A stretch of 64,000 bases of DNA from NCBI RefSeq assembly GCF_017812015.1, contig NZ_JADQTN010000001.1:2024501-2088500 (forward strand), in the 5' to 3' direction. A program made the translations under genes and the position numbers. Origin of the DNA: Pontixanthobacter sp. CEM42. Its GTDB lineage: Bacteria > Pseudomonadota > Alphaproteobacteria > Sphingomonadales > Sphingomonadaceae. This document shows positions 54,302-62,681 of the stretch, piece after piece; positions within the stretch are counted from its first letter, which is position 1, and each line of letters begins with the position of its first letter. The notes below the pieces were generated by a model. That model was not told the DNA's origin. It worked only from the letters and a program-made list of their open reading frames with translations, and did not search any database.

Positions 54302-55486
54302 ATGGCCATAGCAAAGCGGGGCCGAATTGTGACCGACAGTCAAATAGTGATCACTCCTGTAACCAGCAAGGCCGACCGGAAGGCTTTTGTTGATCTGGGG
54401 CAGCGCTTTGCCGCTGCAACACCGCATAGCGTCCGGCAACTACGCAGCGAGATGTTGGAGCTGATCGATCCGGACAAGAACCCGTTCTTCGAGCATGCCC
54501 GCGTCCGCTTGATGATCGCCTATCGAAACGGTCGCCCAGTGGGCCGGATATCAGGCCATATCGACGAGCTAGCGCTCGAACTCCCACCCAAACAAGGCAT
54601 GGGTCCGGGAACCGGTATGTTCGGCTATTTCGATGCCGAAGACGAAGAAGTTGGCCAAGCGCTGCTAGCCGCAGCAGAGGATTGGCTGCGCGGGCAAGGC
54701 ATGACCCGCGTCATTGGCCCTATTTCTCTTTCGGTTTGGGAAGAACCCGGTCTACTCACGTTTGGCCATGATCATGCGCCAACCATTATGATGGGGCATC
54801 ACCCGGCACAGTATCAAGACTGGATCGAGAGCTACAACTATACAGCAGCCAAGAAACTGCTGACCTATGATCTGGACGCGACGAAGGAATTCTCCCCCCT
54901 CATCCAGCGGATCGTGAAGTCCTGCGAGCGTAATCCAAAAATCGTGATGCGCGGCGCAGATAAGGGCAGGTTTGCCGATGAAGTCCGCACGATTCTAACG
55001 ATCCTGAACGATGCGTGGTCGGACAATTGGGGCTTCATCCCCTTCACCGACTCAGAGATCGCCTATGCTGCGAAGAAACTCAAACCGCTTATCCATCCCG
55101 AGATCGTGCGGATCGTTGAATTGGATGGCCGACCGGTCGCCTTCATGATCACCCTTCCCGACGCAAACAAGGTACTCAAAGAGATCGACGGCAAGATGCT
55201 GCCCTTTGGTTGGTGGAAGCTGTGGCGTTGGTCGAAGAACCCCGCCGAAAGCGACATGCGTGTGCCCTTGATGGGCGTACTCAAGGAGTTTCACAATTCG
55301 AGGCTTGCCAGCCAGCTGGCGTTTATGATGATCGACGGAATCCGCCACGATGCGCATGCAAAATTCAATACGCAGCGGGCAGAGGTCGGCTGGATATTGG
55401 ATGACAATCAGGGGATGATCGCCATTGCCGATGCTATCGGCGGCAAAATAAACCGCGAATATCTGATCTACGAGAAGTCGCTTTAG
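54302..55486 (+). CDS. GNAT-fold N-acyltransferase-like protein
   Basis: The 394-residue cytoplasmic protein has an N-terminal segment with RVRLMIAYRNGRPVGRIS, the substrate-independent core strands of a GNAT fold, and a C-terminal unit with FMITLPDANKVLKEIDGK and the QRAEVGWILDDNQ motif. It resembles a conserved bacterial family found near lipid genes whose substrate I cannot name. The divergent desaturase neighbour hints at lipid modification. Confidence 0.65.
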   Translation: MAIAKRGRIVTDSQIVITPVTSKADRKAFVDLGQRFAAATPHSVRQLRSEMLELIDPDKNPFFEHARVRLMIAYRNGRPVGRISGHIDELALELPPKQGMGPGTGMFGYFDAEDEEVGQALLAAAEDWLRGQGMTRVIGPISLSVWEEPGLLTFGHDHAPTIMMGHHPAQYQDWIESYNYTAAKKLLTYDLDATKEFSPLIQRIVKSCERNPKIVMRGADKGRFADEVRTILTILNDAWSDNWGFIPFTDSEIAYAAKKLKPLIHPEIVRIVELDGRPVAFMITLPDANKVLKEIDGKMLPFGWWKLWRWSKNPAESDMRVPLMGVLKEFHNSRLASQLAFMMIDGIRHDAHAKFNTQRAEVGWILDDNQGMIAIADAIGGKINREYLIYEKSL

Positions 55487-55526
55487 ACGCAGCGCGCAGC
55501 CTGTCTAAAAGGTCGTCACAATTAGA

Positions 55527-55557
55527 AAGGCCTCCGCTCCATTGGAGCGAAGGCCTC
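55527..55557. terminator. Hairpin after the acyltransferase-like gene
   Basis: AGGCCTCCGCTCC pairs with GGAGCGAAGGCCT (one mismatch) around a three-base loop about 40 bases after the stop. No T-run follows, so it may be a processing or stability element. Confidence 0.45.
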
Positions 55558-55786
55558 TCGGGATCATATCACCTGCCGCTTGGACGGGAGGGGGGGGTCT
55601 GCGGCGATGATATAAGGAAAATGCTCGACCTGAAAAGCAGTTCCCACGAGCTACACAAAAAACTGCACCTTTTTTCGTATTGCACTGTTTTATATGAATT
55701 TTAATTTGATATCGGACTGTATCGAAGCTTTGACCTAGTCGTTCCGCGCGCATATACAGCCTGATCTATTCCCAAGGCGCCCTACT

Positions 55787-55811
55787 GGAACTTTTCGGGT
55801 TTCACCGCGTT
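55787..55811 (+). promoter_or_regulatory. EcfG-type (general stress response) promoter of phyR
   Basis: GGAAC (55787-55791) and CGTT (55808-55811) are spaced by 16 bases, an exact match to the alphaproteobacterial stress sigma consensus, 30 bases before the phyR start. Confidence 0.85.
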
Positions 55812-55841
55812 GTATGGGCTTGCTAATCAGGAGCTGAATTG

Positions 55842-56639
55842 ATGTCTCTCGGACAAAAAGTCGCTGAAAATTTGCCTTTTCTGCGCCGTTACGCGCGCGC
55901 GCTGACCGGCTCACAAGCGACAGGGGACGCATTTGTTCGGGCGACGCTCGAGGCGGCTCTGGCAGACGAAGCGACCAAGCGATCTCTCGACGATGGCCGC
56001 GTGCCGTTATACCAAGCTTTCAATAAAGTCTGGGCTAGTGCCTATCTCGAAGTCGACGGCACTAAAGGCGGCGAAACCCAGCACGAAGCGGCCGCACAGA
56101 GCAAGCTGCGCCGCGTCACGCCATTTAATCGTCAAGCCCTGTTGCTGACCACGCTCGAAGGCTTCAGCGTGACCGACGCCGCGACGATCATGGATATTCC
56201 AGGTGCCGATGTTGAACAGTTGGTACAGGAAGCGATCACCGAGATCGATAAAGAGTCGTCCACTAGCGTTCTGATTATTGAAGACGAACCACTGATTTCG
56301 ATGCAGCTTGAAGATCTTGTTTCGTCACTGGGTCATGACATTTGCGGGACCGCGGCAACCCGAACGCAGGCTCAGCAAGTGATCGCAGAGAATACACCCG
56401 GACTGGTTTTGGCAGATATCCAACTGGCTGATGGTTCGTCAGGTCTCGATGCAGTCGACGATATTCTCAAAGCCATGGGCAGCGTTCCGGTGATCTTTAT
56501 CACGGCATACCCCGAACGACTGCTCACCGGCGATCGCCCCGAACCGACTTATCTGGTGACGAAACCTTTCCAAGAGAGCACCGTTCGTACTGCAATCAGT
56601 CAGGCACTGTTCTTCGATTCCAGCGAACCGCTTGCCTAA
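55842..56639 (+). CDS. phyR: General stress response regulator PhyR
   Basis: The 265-residue anti-anti-sigma factor has an N-terminal EcfG-like sigma domain (about residues 1-125; FLRRYARALTGSQATGDAFV and LLTTLEGFSVTDAATIM) and a C-terminal receiver (about 135-255; LIIEDEPLISMQLEDLV, phosphoacceptor Asp in VLADIQLADGSSG, VTKPF). When phosphorylated it sequesters NepR and frees EcfG. The start is at 55842 with AGGAG eight bases upstream. It is convergent with the kinase gene and has its own EcfG promoter, giving positive feedback. Confidence 0.96.
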   Translation: MSLGQKVAENLPFLRRYARALTGSQATGDAFVRATLEAALADEATKRSLDDGRVPLYQAFNKVWASAYLEVDGTKGGETQHEAAAQSKLRRVTPFNRQALLLTTLEGFSVTDAATIMDIPGADVEQLVQEAITEIDKESSTSVLIIEDEPLISMQLEDLVSSLGHDICGTAATRTQAQQVIAENTPGLVLADIQLADGSSGLDAVDDILKAMGSVPVIFITAYPERLLTGDRPEPTYLVTKPFQESTVRTAISQALFFDSSEPLA

Positions 56640-56648
56640 GCAGCAGGC

Positions 56649-58322
56649 CTAGCGCCCTGCACGAATTGCAAAATCGCTTGGTTTCCTAAGCGGTACAACC
56701 ATCGTGCAGCTAACACCATCTGGGTGGAAATTCAGCTTGACCGGATTGCGCAATTCATGCGCGACGATCTTCTCGATCAAGTTCGTTCCAAATCCTGCTG
56801 ACCGCTCTTGTGGAACCGCCGGACCACCCTCTTCACACCAGCGGATCTCAGCCAGTTCCTCGCTGAGCGTTGACCAGCATATGCTAACTTTCCCGCCCGC
56901 TTCGCTGAGCGCGCCATATTTGGCCGCATTGGTCGCAAGTTCATGGATCGCCAGCCCCAGAGACAATGCATCGTTCGGGGCTAGCTCCACATCCGGGCCG
57001 TCCATAACCAGGATGCCTTCTGCATTCTTGGCATAGGGTGCGAGCTCTGCCTCGACCAAGGAACGGATTGGCGTGGCGCCCCATTCGGACTGGGTAAGCA
57101 AATCATGCGTCGCTGATAGAGCACGGATACGCCCGTCCAGCCCGTCGGCGAAGCCATCCAGTGTCTCCGCGCGGCGGCGCGTCAGGGAGATAATCGACAA
57201 GACATTGGCTAAGGTATTCTTGACCCGGTGATTGAGTTCACGCGTGAGCACATTGCGGATCGAACTTTGTTCCTCAAGCCATGCAAGCGAGGCACGATCT
57301 TCCAGCGCTTGCCGCGTCAGCAACCGCGCCACGACAATCAGCAAAGCCGCGACCAGTATGCCGAATAGCAAGGTCAACATTGACAGTTTCGACAATGAAT
57401 TCCCTCGTGCGGATTCAACCACCAGAACAAACTCGTGATTCGCCACGGTCACCGGCTCTGAAACGGTCATGCCGGTGGCCGCGGCTGGTTCGATTTCGGC
57501 CAAGAGGCGCTCAGGCGCGATATCTCGGTCGTAAAGCCTCAGACCCTTCTCTCCGCGAGTCTCCAGCTCCAGTGCGGATGACAAAAACTCTGACGCATTG
57601 AACGGACTATAAATAAAGCCCTTCAAGCGGCGCGGTGACCGGCCATCTTGGAACACAGGCATATACATGATGAAACCGGGCGCCGATCCGACGCCCTCTT
57701 GCTGCAAGACCAGCATACCTGTCGCGATTGGGCCCGACACGCGCACAGACTCGTCCATCGCGGCGCGGCGGACGGGATCGGAATACATATCGAACCCGAT
57801 AGCCCGGCGGTTCCTCTCATTGTCAGGACGTAGGAAAGTGACTGGCACTATCTGGGACTGGTCATCAGCCGCTGCTGGGAACACCTCAATTGTACCGCCG
57901 CTTGCTTGCTCAAAATTGGTTTGAAATTCCGCGATCTCGCTCGGCCGCAATCGTGCGGCCCAGCCAATGCCTTCCGAGCCACGATAGTCAGAATCCACTC
58001 GCAGATTGCTAACAAACCGGTCAAACTCTGGCCGAGTTACAAATGGCACAGAGCTGAAAAACGCGGCGCCCGCACGCAAATAGGATGCAGTTGTTCCGCC
58101 GCGGCGCTCCAAAGCCGAAGCTACGGCCTGCGCGCGCTCGCGCAGTTCAGCACGTTCGCGTTGCTGTTCGCCGTTCTCGATTGCGAATACGCTGAGGCCG
58201 GTAATAGCCGCGATCAGCAGGAAAATAGCGACCGGTACTGCGCGCGGATAATCCATCAACAGTCGGCGTGCACGGCGTTCGCGAGGCGCTTCCTGTACCA
58301 AGATGTTTTCCTTGCCGGTCAA
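56649..58322 (-). CDS. CHASE-domain HWE/HisKA2 sensor histidine kinase (PhyK-like)
   Basis: The membrane kinase of up to 557 residues has an N-terminal TM (about 30-48), a periplasmic CHASE domain (about 75-300), a second TM (about 315-335) and a HisKA2/HWE kinase core with the phosphoacceptor His in TRELNHRVKNTLANVLS. The ATP-binding part has HELATNAAKYGALS and SAGFGTNLIEK. It probably phosphorylates PhyR. The 5' start is uncertain: TTG 58322 and TTG 58301 (with AAGGA upstream) are both possible. It is divergent from nepR-ecfG. Confidence 0.93.
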   Translation of the reverse strand: MTGKENILVQEAPRERRARRLLMDYPRAVPVAIFLLIAAITGLSVFAIENGEQQRERAELRERAQAVASALERRGGTTASYLRAGAAFFSSVPFVTRPEFDRFVSNLRVDSDYRGSEGIGWAARLRPSEIAEFQTNFEQASGGTIEVFPAAADDQSQIVPVTFLRPDNERNRRAIGFDMYSDPVRRAAMDESVRVSGPIATGMLVLQQEGVGSAPGFIMYMPVFQDGRSPRRLKGFIYSPFNASEFLSSALELETRGEKGLRLYDRDIAPERLLAEIEPAAATGMTVSEPVTVANHEFVLVVESARGNSLSKLSMLTLLFGILVAALLIVVARLLTRQALEDRASLAWLEEQSSIRNVLTRELNHRVKNTLANVLSIISLTRRRAETLDGFADGLDGRIRALSATHDLLTQSEWGATPIRSLVEAELAPYAKNAEGILVMDGPDVELAPNDALSLGLAIHELATNAAKYGALSEAGGKVSICWSTLSEELAEIRWCEEGGPAVPQERSAGFGTNLIEKIVAHELRNPVKLNFHPDGVSCTMVVPLRKPSDFAIRAGR

Positions 58323-58416
58323 AAATCAATTGCACCAATCCCGCGCGCTGCGGGGACGAACAGCCAATGCTTTCGCCCGGCCCGATTGCGCCAAGCAACT
58401 ACATCGCATGAGTCAG

Positions 58417-58441
58417 GGAACCAAAGAGCCCGCGCTTCGTT
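58417..58441 (+). promoter_or_regulatory. EcfG-type promoter of nepR-ecfG
   Basis: GGAAC (58417-58421) and CGTT (58438-58441) are 16 bases apart, 74 bases before the nepR start. The spacing and bases match the phyR promoter exactly. Confidence 0.85.
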
Positions 58442-58514
58442 CCCGTTTTCAAGCCCTGCGAATGCAGCTATAGGGCAATCAAGCATCATATCTCTTAGAG
58501 GCCAAATCACTTTT

Positions 58515-58694
58515 ATGACATCCGGTAAGACTTCCCGACAACAGGGTGCCGCGAGCGGAAGCGCTCCAGCACAAAAGCGGAAAGCCAAGCCGGAATGGGC
58601 TGATGGTTTGCGCCAAATCTATGATTCAGTGCTCGATGAACCGCTGCCGGACAGCTTTAACGACTTGCTCGCGAAGCTGGACGATCCTTCCTAA
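58515..58694 (+). CDS. nepR: Anti-sigma factor NepR
   Basis: The 59-residue protein has a disordered Ser/Lys-rich start and a helix with WADGLRQIYDSVLDEPLPDSF, the diagnostic NepR segment that binds EcfG or PhyR. The start at 58515 gives the usual length; a longer in-frame reading from 57906 overlaps the kinase gene on the opposite strand and is not credible. Its TAA overlaps the ecfG ATG by one base. Confidence 0.95.
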   Translation: MTSGKTSRQQGAASGSAPAQKRKAKPEWADGLRQIYDSVLDEPLPDSFNDLLAKLDDPS

Positions 58695-59302
58695 TGGCGA
58701 AGGAAGAGCGCACGGCTGCCGAAAAAGCCGACTTCAAACGCGAATTGACCGAGGTCGTCCCGCATCTGCGTGCATTTGCACGCGGCCTTTGCGGTCGCCC
58801 GGATATGGCCGACGATCTAGTGCAGGAGACCATGCTCAAGGCATGGGCGGCACAGGCCCGGTTTGAGCCGGGCACTTCGATGCGTGCTTGGACCTTTGTG
58901 ATACTACGCAATGCCTATCTCACCGATATGCGCCGCAACCGGTTCCGCGGCGAGTATGATGAAGGCGTGGCCGAACGCATCCTGACTGCGCCCGCAGGGC
59001 AGGAGGAGCCGCTGCATCTGTCTGATATGCACCGTGCGTTGCTGACTCTGCCACCAGAGCGGCGTGAAGCATTGCTACTGGTGGGTGCGGGCGGGTTTTC
59101 CTACGAAGAAGCGGCAAGCATTTGCGGCTGCGCCGTGGGCACTATCAAAAGCCGCGTTGGCCGCGCACGTGCTGCGCTCAATTCTATGCTCGAAGATGGC
59201 GATATTCCGCAGCGTTCGGTCGATGATCAACGCGCCCACCGCGCTATCCTCGAAGAACTGGACGACGTAGCCGCTGGCAAGGGAATTGCCGCAAAAGCAT
59301 AG
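58694..59302 (+). CDS. ecfG: ECF sigma factor EcfG (general stress response)
   Basis: The 202-residue sigma factor has region 2 (LRAFARGLCGRPDMADDLVQ, then MLKAWAAQARF) and region 4 (LPPERREALLLVGAGGFSYE, then GTIKSRVGRARAAL). It directs stress genes with GGAAC-N16-CGTT promoters such as the two in this locus. It is translationally coupled to nepR. The C-terminal tail is longer than the minimal ECF sigma. Confidence 0.96.
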   Translation: MAKEERTAAEKADFKRELTEVVPHLRAFARGLCGRPDMADDLVQETMLKAWAAQARFEPGTSMRAWTFVILRNAYLTDMRRNRFRGEYDEGVAERILTAPAGQEEPLHLSDMHRALLTLPPERREALLLVGAGGFSYEEAASICGCAVGTIKSRVGRARAALNSMLEDGDIPQRSVDDQRAHRAILEELDDVAAGKGIAAKA

Positions 59303-59367
59303 AGTTACGCCGATTAAGCAGTGAAGTCGCTTGCTCAATCGAACAATTCGCACCACATAGGAGCGCG

Positions 59368-60555
59368 ATGAGCGGGGAAACACCAAATCAGCAAGCCAGT
59401 TCAGGCGGCAACCGGCCACGGTCGAGCCGCCGTATGGCGTTTGCCCAGCAAGAATTGCGGCTGATATCGGCGCTCGTTCTGCTGCTCGGCTTTGGTCTGT
59501 TTTTGGCCCTTCCTTTCGTTCTGTCTATTGGTTCGGTTGTATTTCTGCCGCTCACCACGGCGATCATTCTTACAATCATTCTGTCACCGCTGGCGGACAA
59601 ACTGGCAGGATGGGGTGTGCCCAACATTCTTGCATCGCTGATTGCCTTGCTGACATTTTTCGCCGTCCTATTGCTGGCACTGGCATTGATCCTGCAGCCT
59701 GCTGTCGCTTTGTTCGATAGCGTACCCGCTATGGCCAATACCGTCGCCGAGCGGTTCTCCGAATTGCAAGATGAGTTCGCATGGATGGCGATGGCCAATG
59801 AGCAACTCTCCGCGCTGATGGGCCAATCCGGCGCGCGCGAAGTGGTCCTCGCCAGCCCTTCAGTAATCCAGCAATTGGCTTTCGCAACGCCAAGCTTGCT
59901 GCTCGAGACGCTGCTGACGTTGTTGATGACATTCTTTATGATCGAGGCGCGTGTTCGTCTGCGCCGGCACTTACTGTTCGATCGCGCTTCCTATGGCACC
60001 AGCATCAAGGCAGCACGCGTGATGCGCGAAATTCAGGACAGGGTCGCGGCCTACATTCTCACAGTCGCATGGATTAACGGCTGCGTTGGTATCGTCGTCG
60101 CATTCGGCGCGTGGATGCTAGGCGTAGAGGCGCCGGTGATGTGGGGCGGACTTGCCGCGCTCCTCAATTTCCTGCCCTATATCGGCCCGCTGATCATGAC
60201 CGCCGTGTTGACTTTGTTCGGCATCGGCACCGCGGAAACTTTGGTGCTCGGCTTCATTCCAGCCGCCGCATATCTGGCGCTCCATACAATCGAGTCGAAC
60301 GTGCTGACTCCATCTATTCTGGGCGCTCGTTTCACCATGAACCCGGTAATGATCCTGATCGCGCTCAGCTATTTCTCTTGGATCTGGGGCGTATTCGGCG
60401 CGCTACTCTCTGTGCCAATCTTGCTGATGTTGACCGCATTCTTCGATCATGTCGGGAAGCCCAATCTGGTCGGCTTCATTTTCGGCGAGCCGCTATTCGC
60501 GACTAATTTGATGGCGCTCGGCTTGGACGAGAACGCCACCGACCACGCCGCGTAA
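59368..60555 (+). CDS. AI-2E family (PerM/TqsA-like) transporter
   Basis: The 395-residue protein has eight predicted TM helices with a cytoplasmic loop after the third, a C-terminal ESNVLTPSILGARFTMNPVM segment and WGVFGALLSVPILLM. This is the AI-2E transporter family signature. Substrates vary (autoinducer-2, Na+/H+, others) and none can be assigned. It lies 65 bases after ecfG and could be read from its promoter. Confidence 0.88.
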   Translation: MSGETPNQQASSGGNRPRSSRRMAFAQQELRLISALVLLLGFGLFLALPFVLSIGSVVFLPLTTAIILTIILSPLADKLAGWGVPNILASLIALLTFFAVLLLALALILQPAVALFDSVPAMANTVAERFSELQDEFAWMAMANEQLSALMGQSGAREVVLASPSVIQQLAFATPSLLLETLLTLLMTFFMIEARVRLRRHLLFDRASYGTSIKAARVMREIQDRVAAYILTVAWINGCVGIVVAFGAWMLGVEAPVMWGGLAALLNFLPYIGPLIMTAVLTLFGIGTAETLVLGFIPAAAYLALHTIESNVLTPSILGARFTMNPVMILIALSYFSWIWGVFGALLSVPILLMLTAFFDHVGKPNLVGFIFGEPLFATNLMALGLDENATDHAA

Positions 60556-60561
60556 AGCACA

Positions 60562-60600
60562 CAAAAAAGCCCGCCCTGCATAATCGCAGAGCGGGCTCTT
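60562..60600 (-). terminator. Bidirectional-type terminator between the AI-2E gene and sodB
   Basis: AGCCCGC and GCGGGCT pair around a loop containing a second CTGC/GCAG stem. The AAAAAA on the left becomes a T-run on the minus strand, so it is a good sodB terminator; it also lies just after the convergent transporter gene. Confidence 0.82.
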
Positions 60601-60618
60601 CCGATTGTTGGTTAGAAC

Positions 60619-61233
60619 TTACGCGTCAGCGAACTTCCATGTCGTGCCGCGCGCCAGATTTTCCGAAGCGAAGGCAAGGTTCAATTTGCCGTTGATTACC
60701 GCATCGAGATAGGCAGGCCGCTTGTTCTGGTGATCCAGATAATAGGCATGCTCCCACACATCGATGGTCAGCAGCGGGTTGAAATCGCTATCGGCCAGCG
60801 TGTCACCATCATGGGTTTCCTCGATGGAAAGCTTGCCGTCTTTTTCGGCGAGCCACACCCAACCGCTGGCGAAGTGGCCAAGGCCGCGCGCCGCGAGTTC
60901 TTCCTTGAACGCATCCATCGAACCGAAAGCTGCGTCAATTTTTGCAGCGAGATCGTCAGATGCAGCAGTGTTTTCTGCCGACATTGAGTGCCAGTAGAAC
61001 GCGTGGTTCCAGGTTTGCGCTGCATTGTTGAGCAGCCCTTGGTTTGAACCGCGCGCGGCAGCGACAACATCTTCGAGAGCCGCGTTGTCGTGATCGGTGC
61101 CGGCAATCGCGGCATTCATTTTGTCGACATAGGCCTGGTGGTGTTTGCCGTGGTGGAAGGACAATGTTTCAGCAGAAACTGCAGGGTCCAATGCGGTGTC
61201 TGCATAAGGCAGTGCGGGTAGTGAAAAAGCCAT
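60619..61233 (-). CDS. sodB: Superoxide dismutase, Fe/Mn family (Fe-type likely)
   Basis: The 204-residue enzyme removes superoxide. The metal ligands are the His in ETLSFHHGKHH, the His in NHAFYWHS and the Asp and His in TIDVWEHAYYLDH. The WxDxWEHAYY region, with a Gln-containing AAQTWNH segment rather than the Mn-type pattern, favours iron. The length is standard. AGAGGGAAA precedes the ATG. Confidence 0.95.
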   Translation of the reverse strand: MAFSLPALPYADTALDPAVSAETLSFHHGKHHQAYVDKMNAAIAGTDHDNAALEDVVAAARGSNQGLLNNAAQTWNHAFYWHSMSAENTAASDDLAAKIDAAFGSMDAFKEELAARGLGHFASGWVWLAEKDGKLSIEETHDGDTLADSDFNPLLTIDVWEHAYYLDHQNKRPAYLDAVINGKLNLAFASENLARGTTWKFADA

Positions 61234-61328
61234 GATATTTCCCTCTGTTCAGTATCAGGTTTGGTTGGTTGATGATGTAACGCATGGAAAGCGAAAGGGT
61301 TGCAGAAAATTCACCAAAGCGTGATGGA

Positions 61329-62582
61329 CTACTCGCTTTCGCCGCGATCGACCGTCGCGGTTACCGCGACATTCATCGTCACATTGGCCAGCGTTCGCAT
61401 AATATCGGGCAGCATTTCGACTGCAACAAGCAAAGCCAGCGGCTCGACCGGGACGCCCATTGCGTAGGCAATTGGGCCAATCGAAACGACGAAGCTGATC
61501 GAACCGGGGAGGCTGACCGACCCGACGCTTATGATGAACGCGACTGCAATACCGGCGATCAAAATCGCTGGTGAGAGCGGTACTCCTGCCAAAGTCGCAA
61601 CATAGATTACCACCGCGATATTCATCGCCGGGCTGGTCGCGCGAAAAATCGCCACGGCAAGTGGCAGTACGAAGTCTGCGGTCGCATCACGAATGCCGAG
61701 CCGCTTAGCACTGGCAAGCATTGCCGGAAGGCTCGCCAGTGAACTCTGTGTCGATATCGCGACTGCCTGAGACGGGATCATCTCACGAGCGAATTTGACT
61801 GGCGACATCCGTCCACCGATCATCGCCAGAAGATAAGCACCGACGAGCACAAATGCCCCCATCGCCGAAACCGCCAGAATGTAGTGCGCCAAAGTCGTAA
61901 ATGCTCCGCCGCCGCTCCGCGCTGCCACCCCGACCGCAAGCCCGAATACACCGATAGGCGCTAGCCACAGAACCCAGCCAATAATGGTCAGCATCGCATT
62001 GGCAAGCGCATGAAAGAACCCGATCAGGGTCGCTTTCTGCGCCTCAGGCAAACGCGCTATCGCAATCGCAAACAACGCGAAGAACAGCGTCAGCGGCAAC
62101 ATTGCCGTTTCTGCGGCTGCCGCGATCAGATTGGGTGCGATCAGCGATTCAAGGAATTGCCATATCTCCGGCACTTGCTGCTTCTCGACCTGATCCGCAA
62201 CCAGCATCGCTGAGGCAGCTTCGGGTATCGGGAACGCCGCAAGCAGCATCGGCATAAATATCGCTGTCACCAGCCCACTCAGGAGCAACACGCCAAAGAT
62301 CAACAGCATCATCCGCCGTGCAGTCGCGCCAGCCCGCGCGGCCTGCGCCATTTGCGAAATGCCCAGCACCAGCAAAGCAGCGACGAGCGGAATAATCGTC
62401 ATCTGCAAACCGCGCAGCCACAGCGTGCCTACCAGATTAACCGGCTTCGCGACCGATTCGAGAAACTCGCTGCCGGCGAGCAGCAAGCCGGCGGTCAAAC
62501 CGGCGATCAATCCGCCAAGGGTCCACCACACTGGAAGCTTGATCGAGACCAATTCCAGCGGTTCGTGTGTCGTGTCGTTCAA
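61329..62582 (-). CDS. Dicarboxylate/amino acid:cation symporter (DAACS family)
   Basis: The 417-residue sodium- or proton-coupled transporter has the family motifs MIPSQAVAISTQSSLASLP (serine-rich hairpin) and RATSPAMNIAVV (TM7/8 region); LPGSISFVVSIGPIAYAMG completes the fold. The substrates are probably C4-dicarboxylates or Glu/Asp. The start is set at TTG 62582 because GAGGGG lies seven bases upstream; a GTG start at 62624 would add 14 residues without a good site. Confidence 0.88.
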   Translation of the reverse strand: MNDTTHEPLELVSIKLPVWWTLGGLIAGLTAGLLLAGSEFLESVAKPVNLVGTLWLRGLQMTIIPLVAALLVLGISQMAQAARAGATARRMMLLIFGVLLLSGLVTAIFMPMLLAAFPIPEAASAMLVADQVEKQQVPEIWQFLESLIAPNLIAAAAETAMLPLTLFFALFAIAIARLPEAQKATLIGFFHALANAMLTIIGWVLWLAPIGVFGLAVGVAARSGGGAFTTLAHYILAVSAMGAFVLVGAYLLAMIGGRMSPVKFAREMIPSQAVAISTQSSLASLPAMLASAKRLGIRDATADFVLPLAVAIFRATSPAMNIAVVIYVATLAGVPLSPAILIAGIAVAFIISVGSVSLPGSISFVVSIGPIAYAMGVPVEPLALLVAVEMLPDIMRTLANVTMNVAVTATVDRGESE

Positions 62583-62681
62583 ATGATTGCCCCTCTTGGC
62601 TCGTTTTCTGTTCAAGCCCTTCACATTCGGGCGTAATAGCGCCAGAAGCCTGTGGCAAATCTATGGGGCTAGAATCACGCT

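Larger units (their letters stand above)
55487..55841. other. Intergenic region upstream of phyR
   Basis: These 355 bases hold a hairpin at 55527-55557 (arms AGGCCT and CGCTCC around ATT) that may end the preceding gene, an eight-G run at 55590-55597, an AT-rich stretch and the EcfG promoter. Short frames here have no ribosome site or recognisable product. Confidence 0.6.

Noticed and set aside
57906-58514. Long N-terminal extension of the NepR frame
   Set aside because: It is antisense to the kinase gene and spans the EcfG promoter; NepR proteins are about 60 residues, matching the start at 58515.
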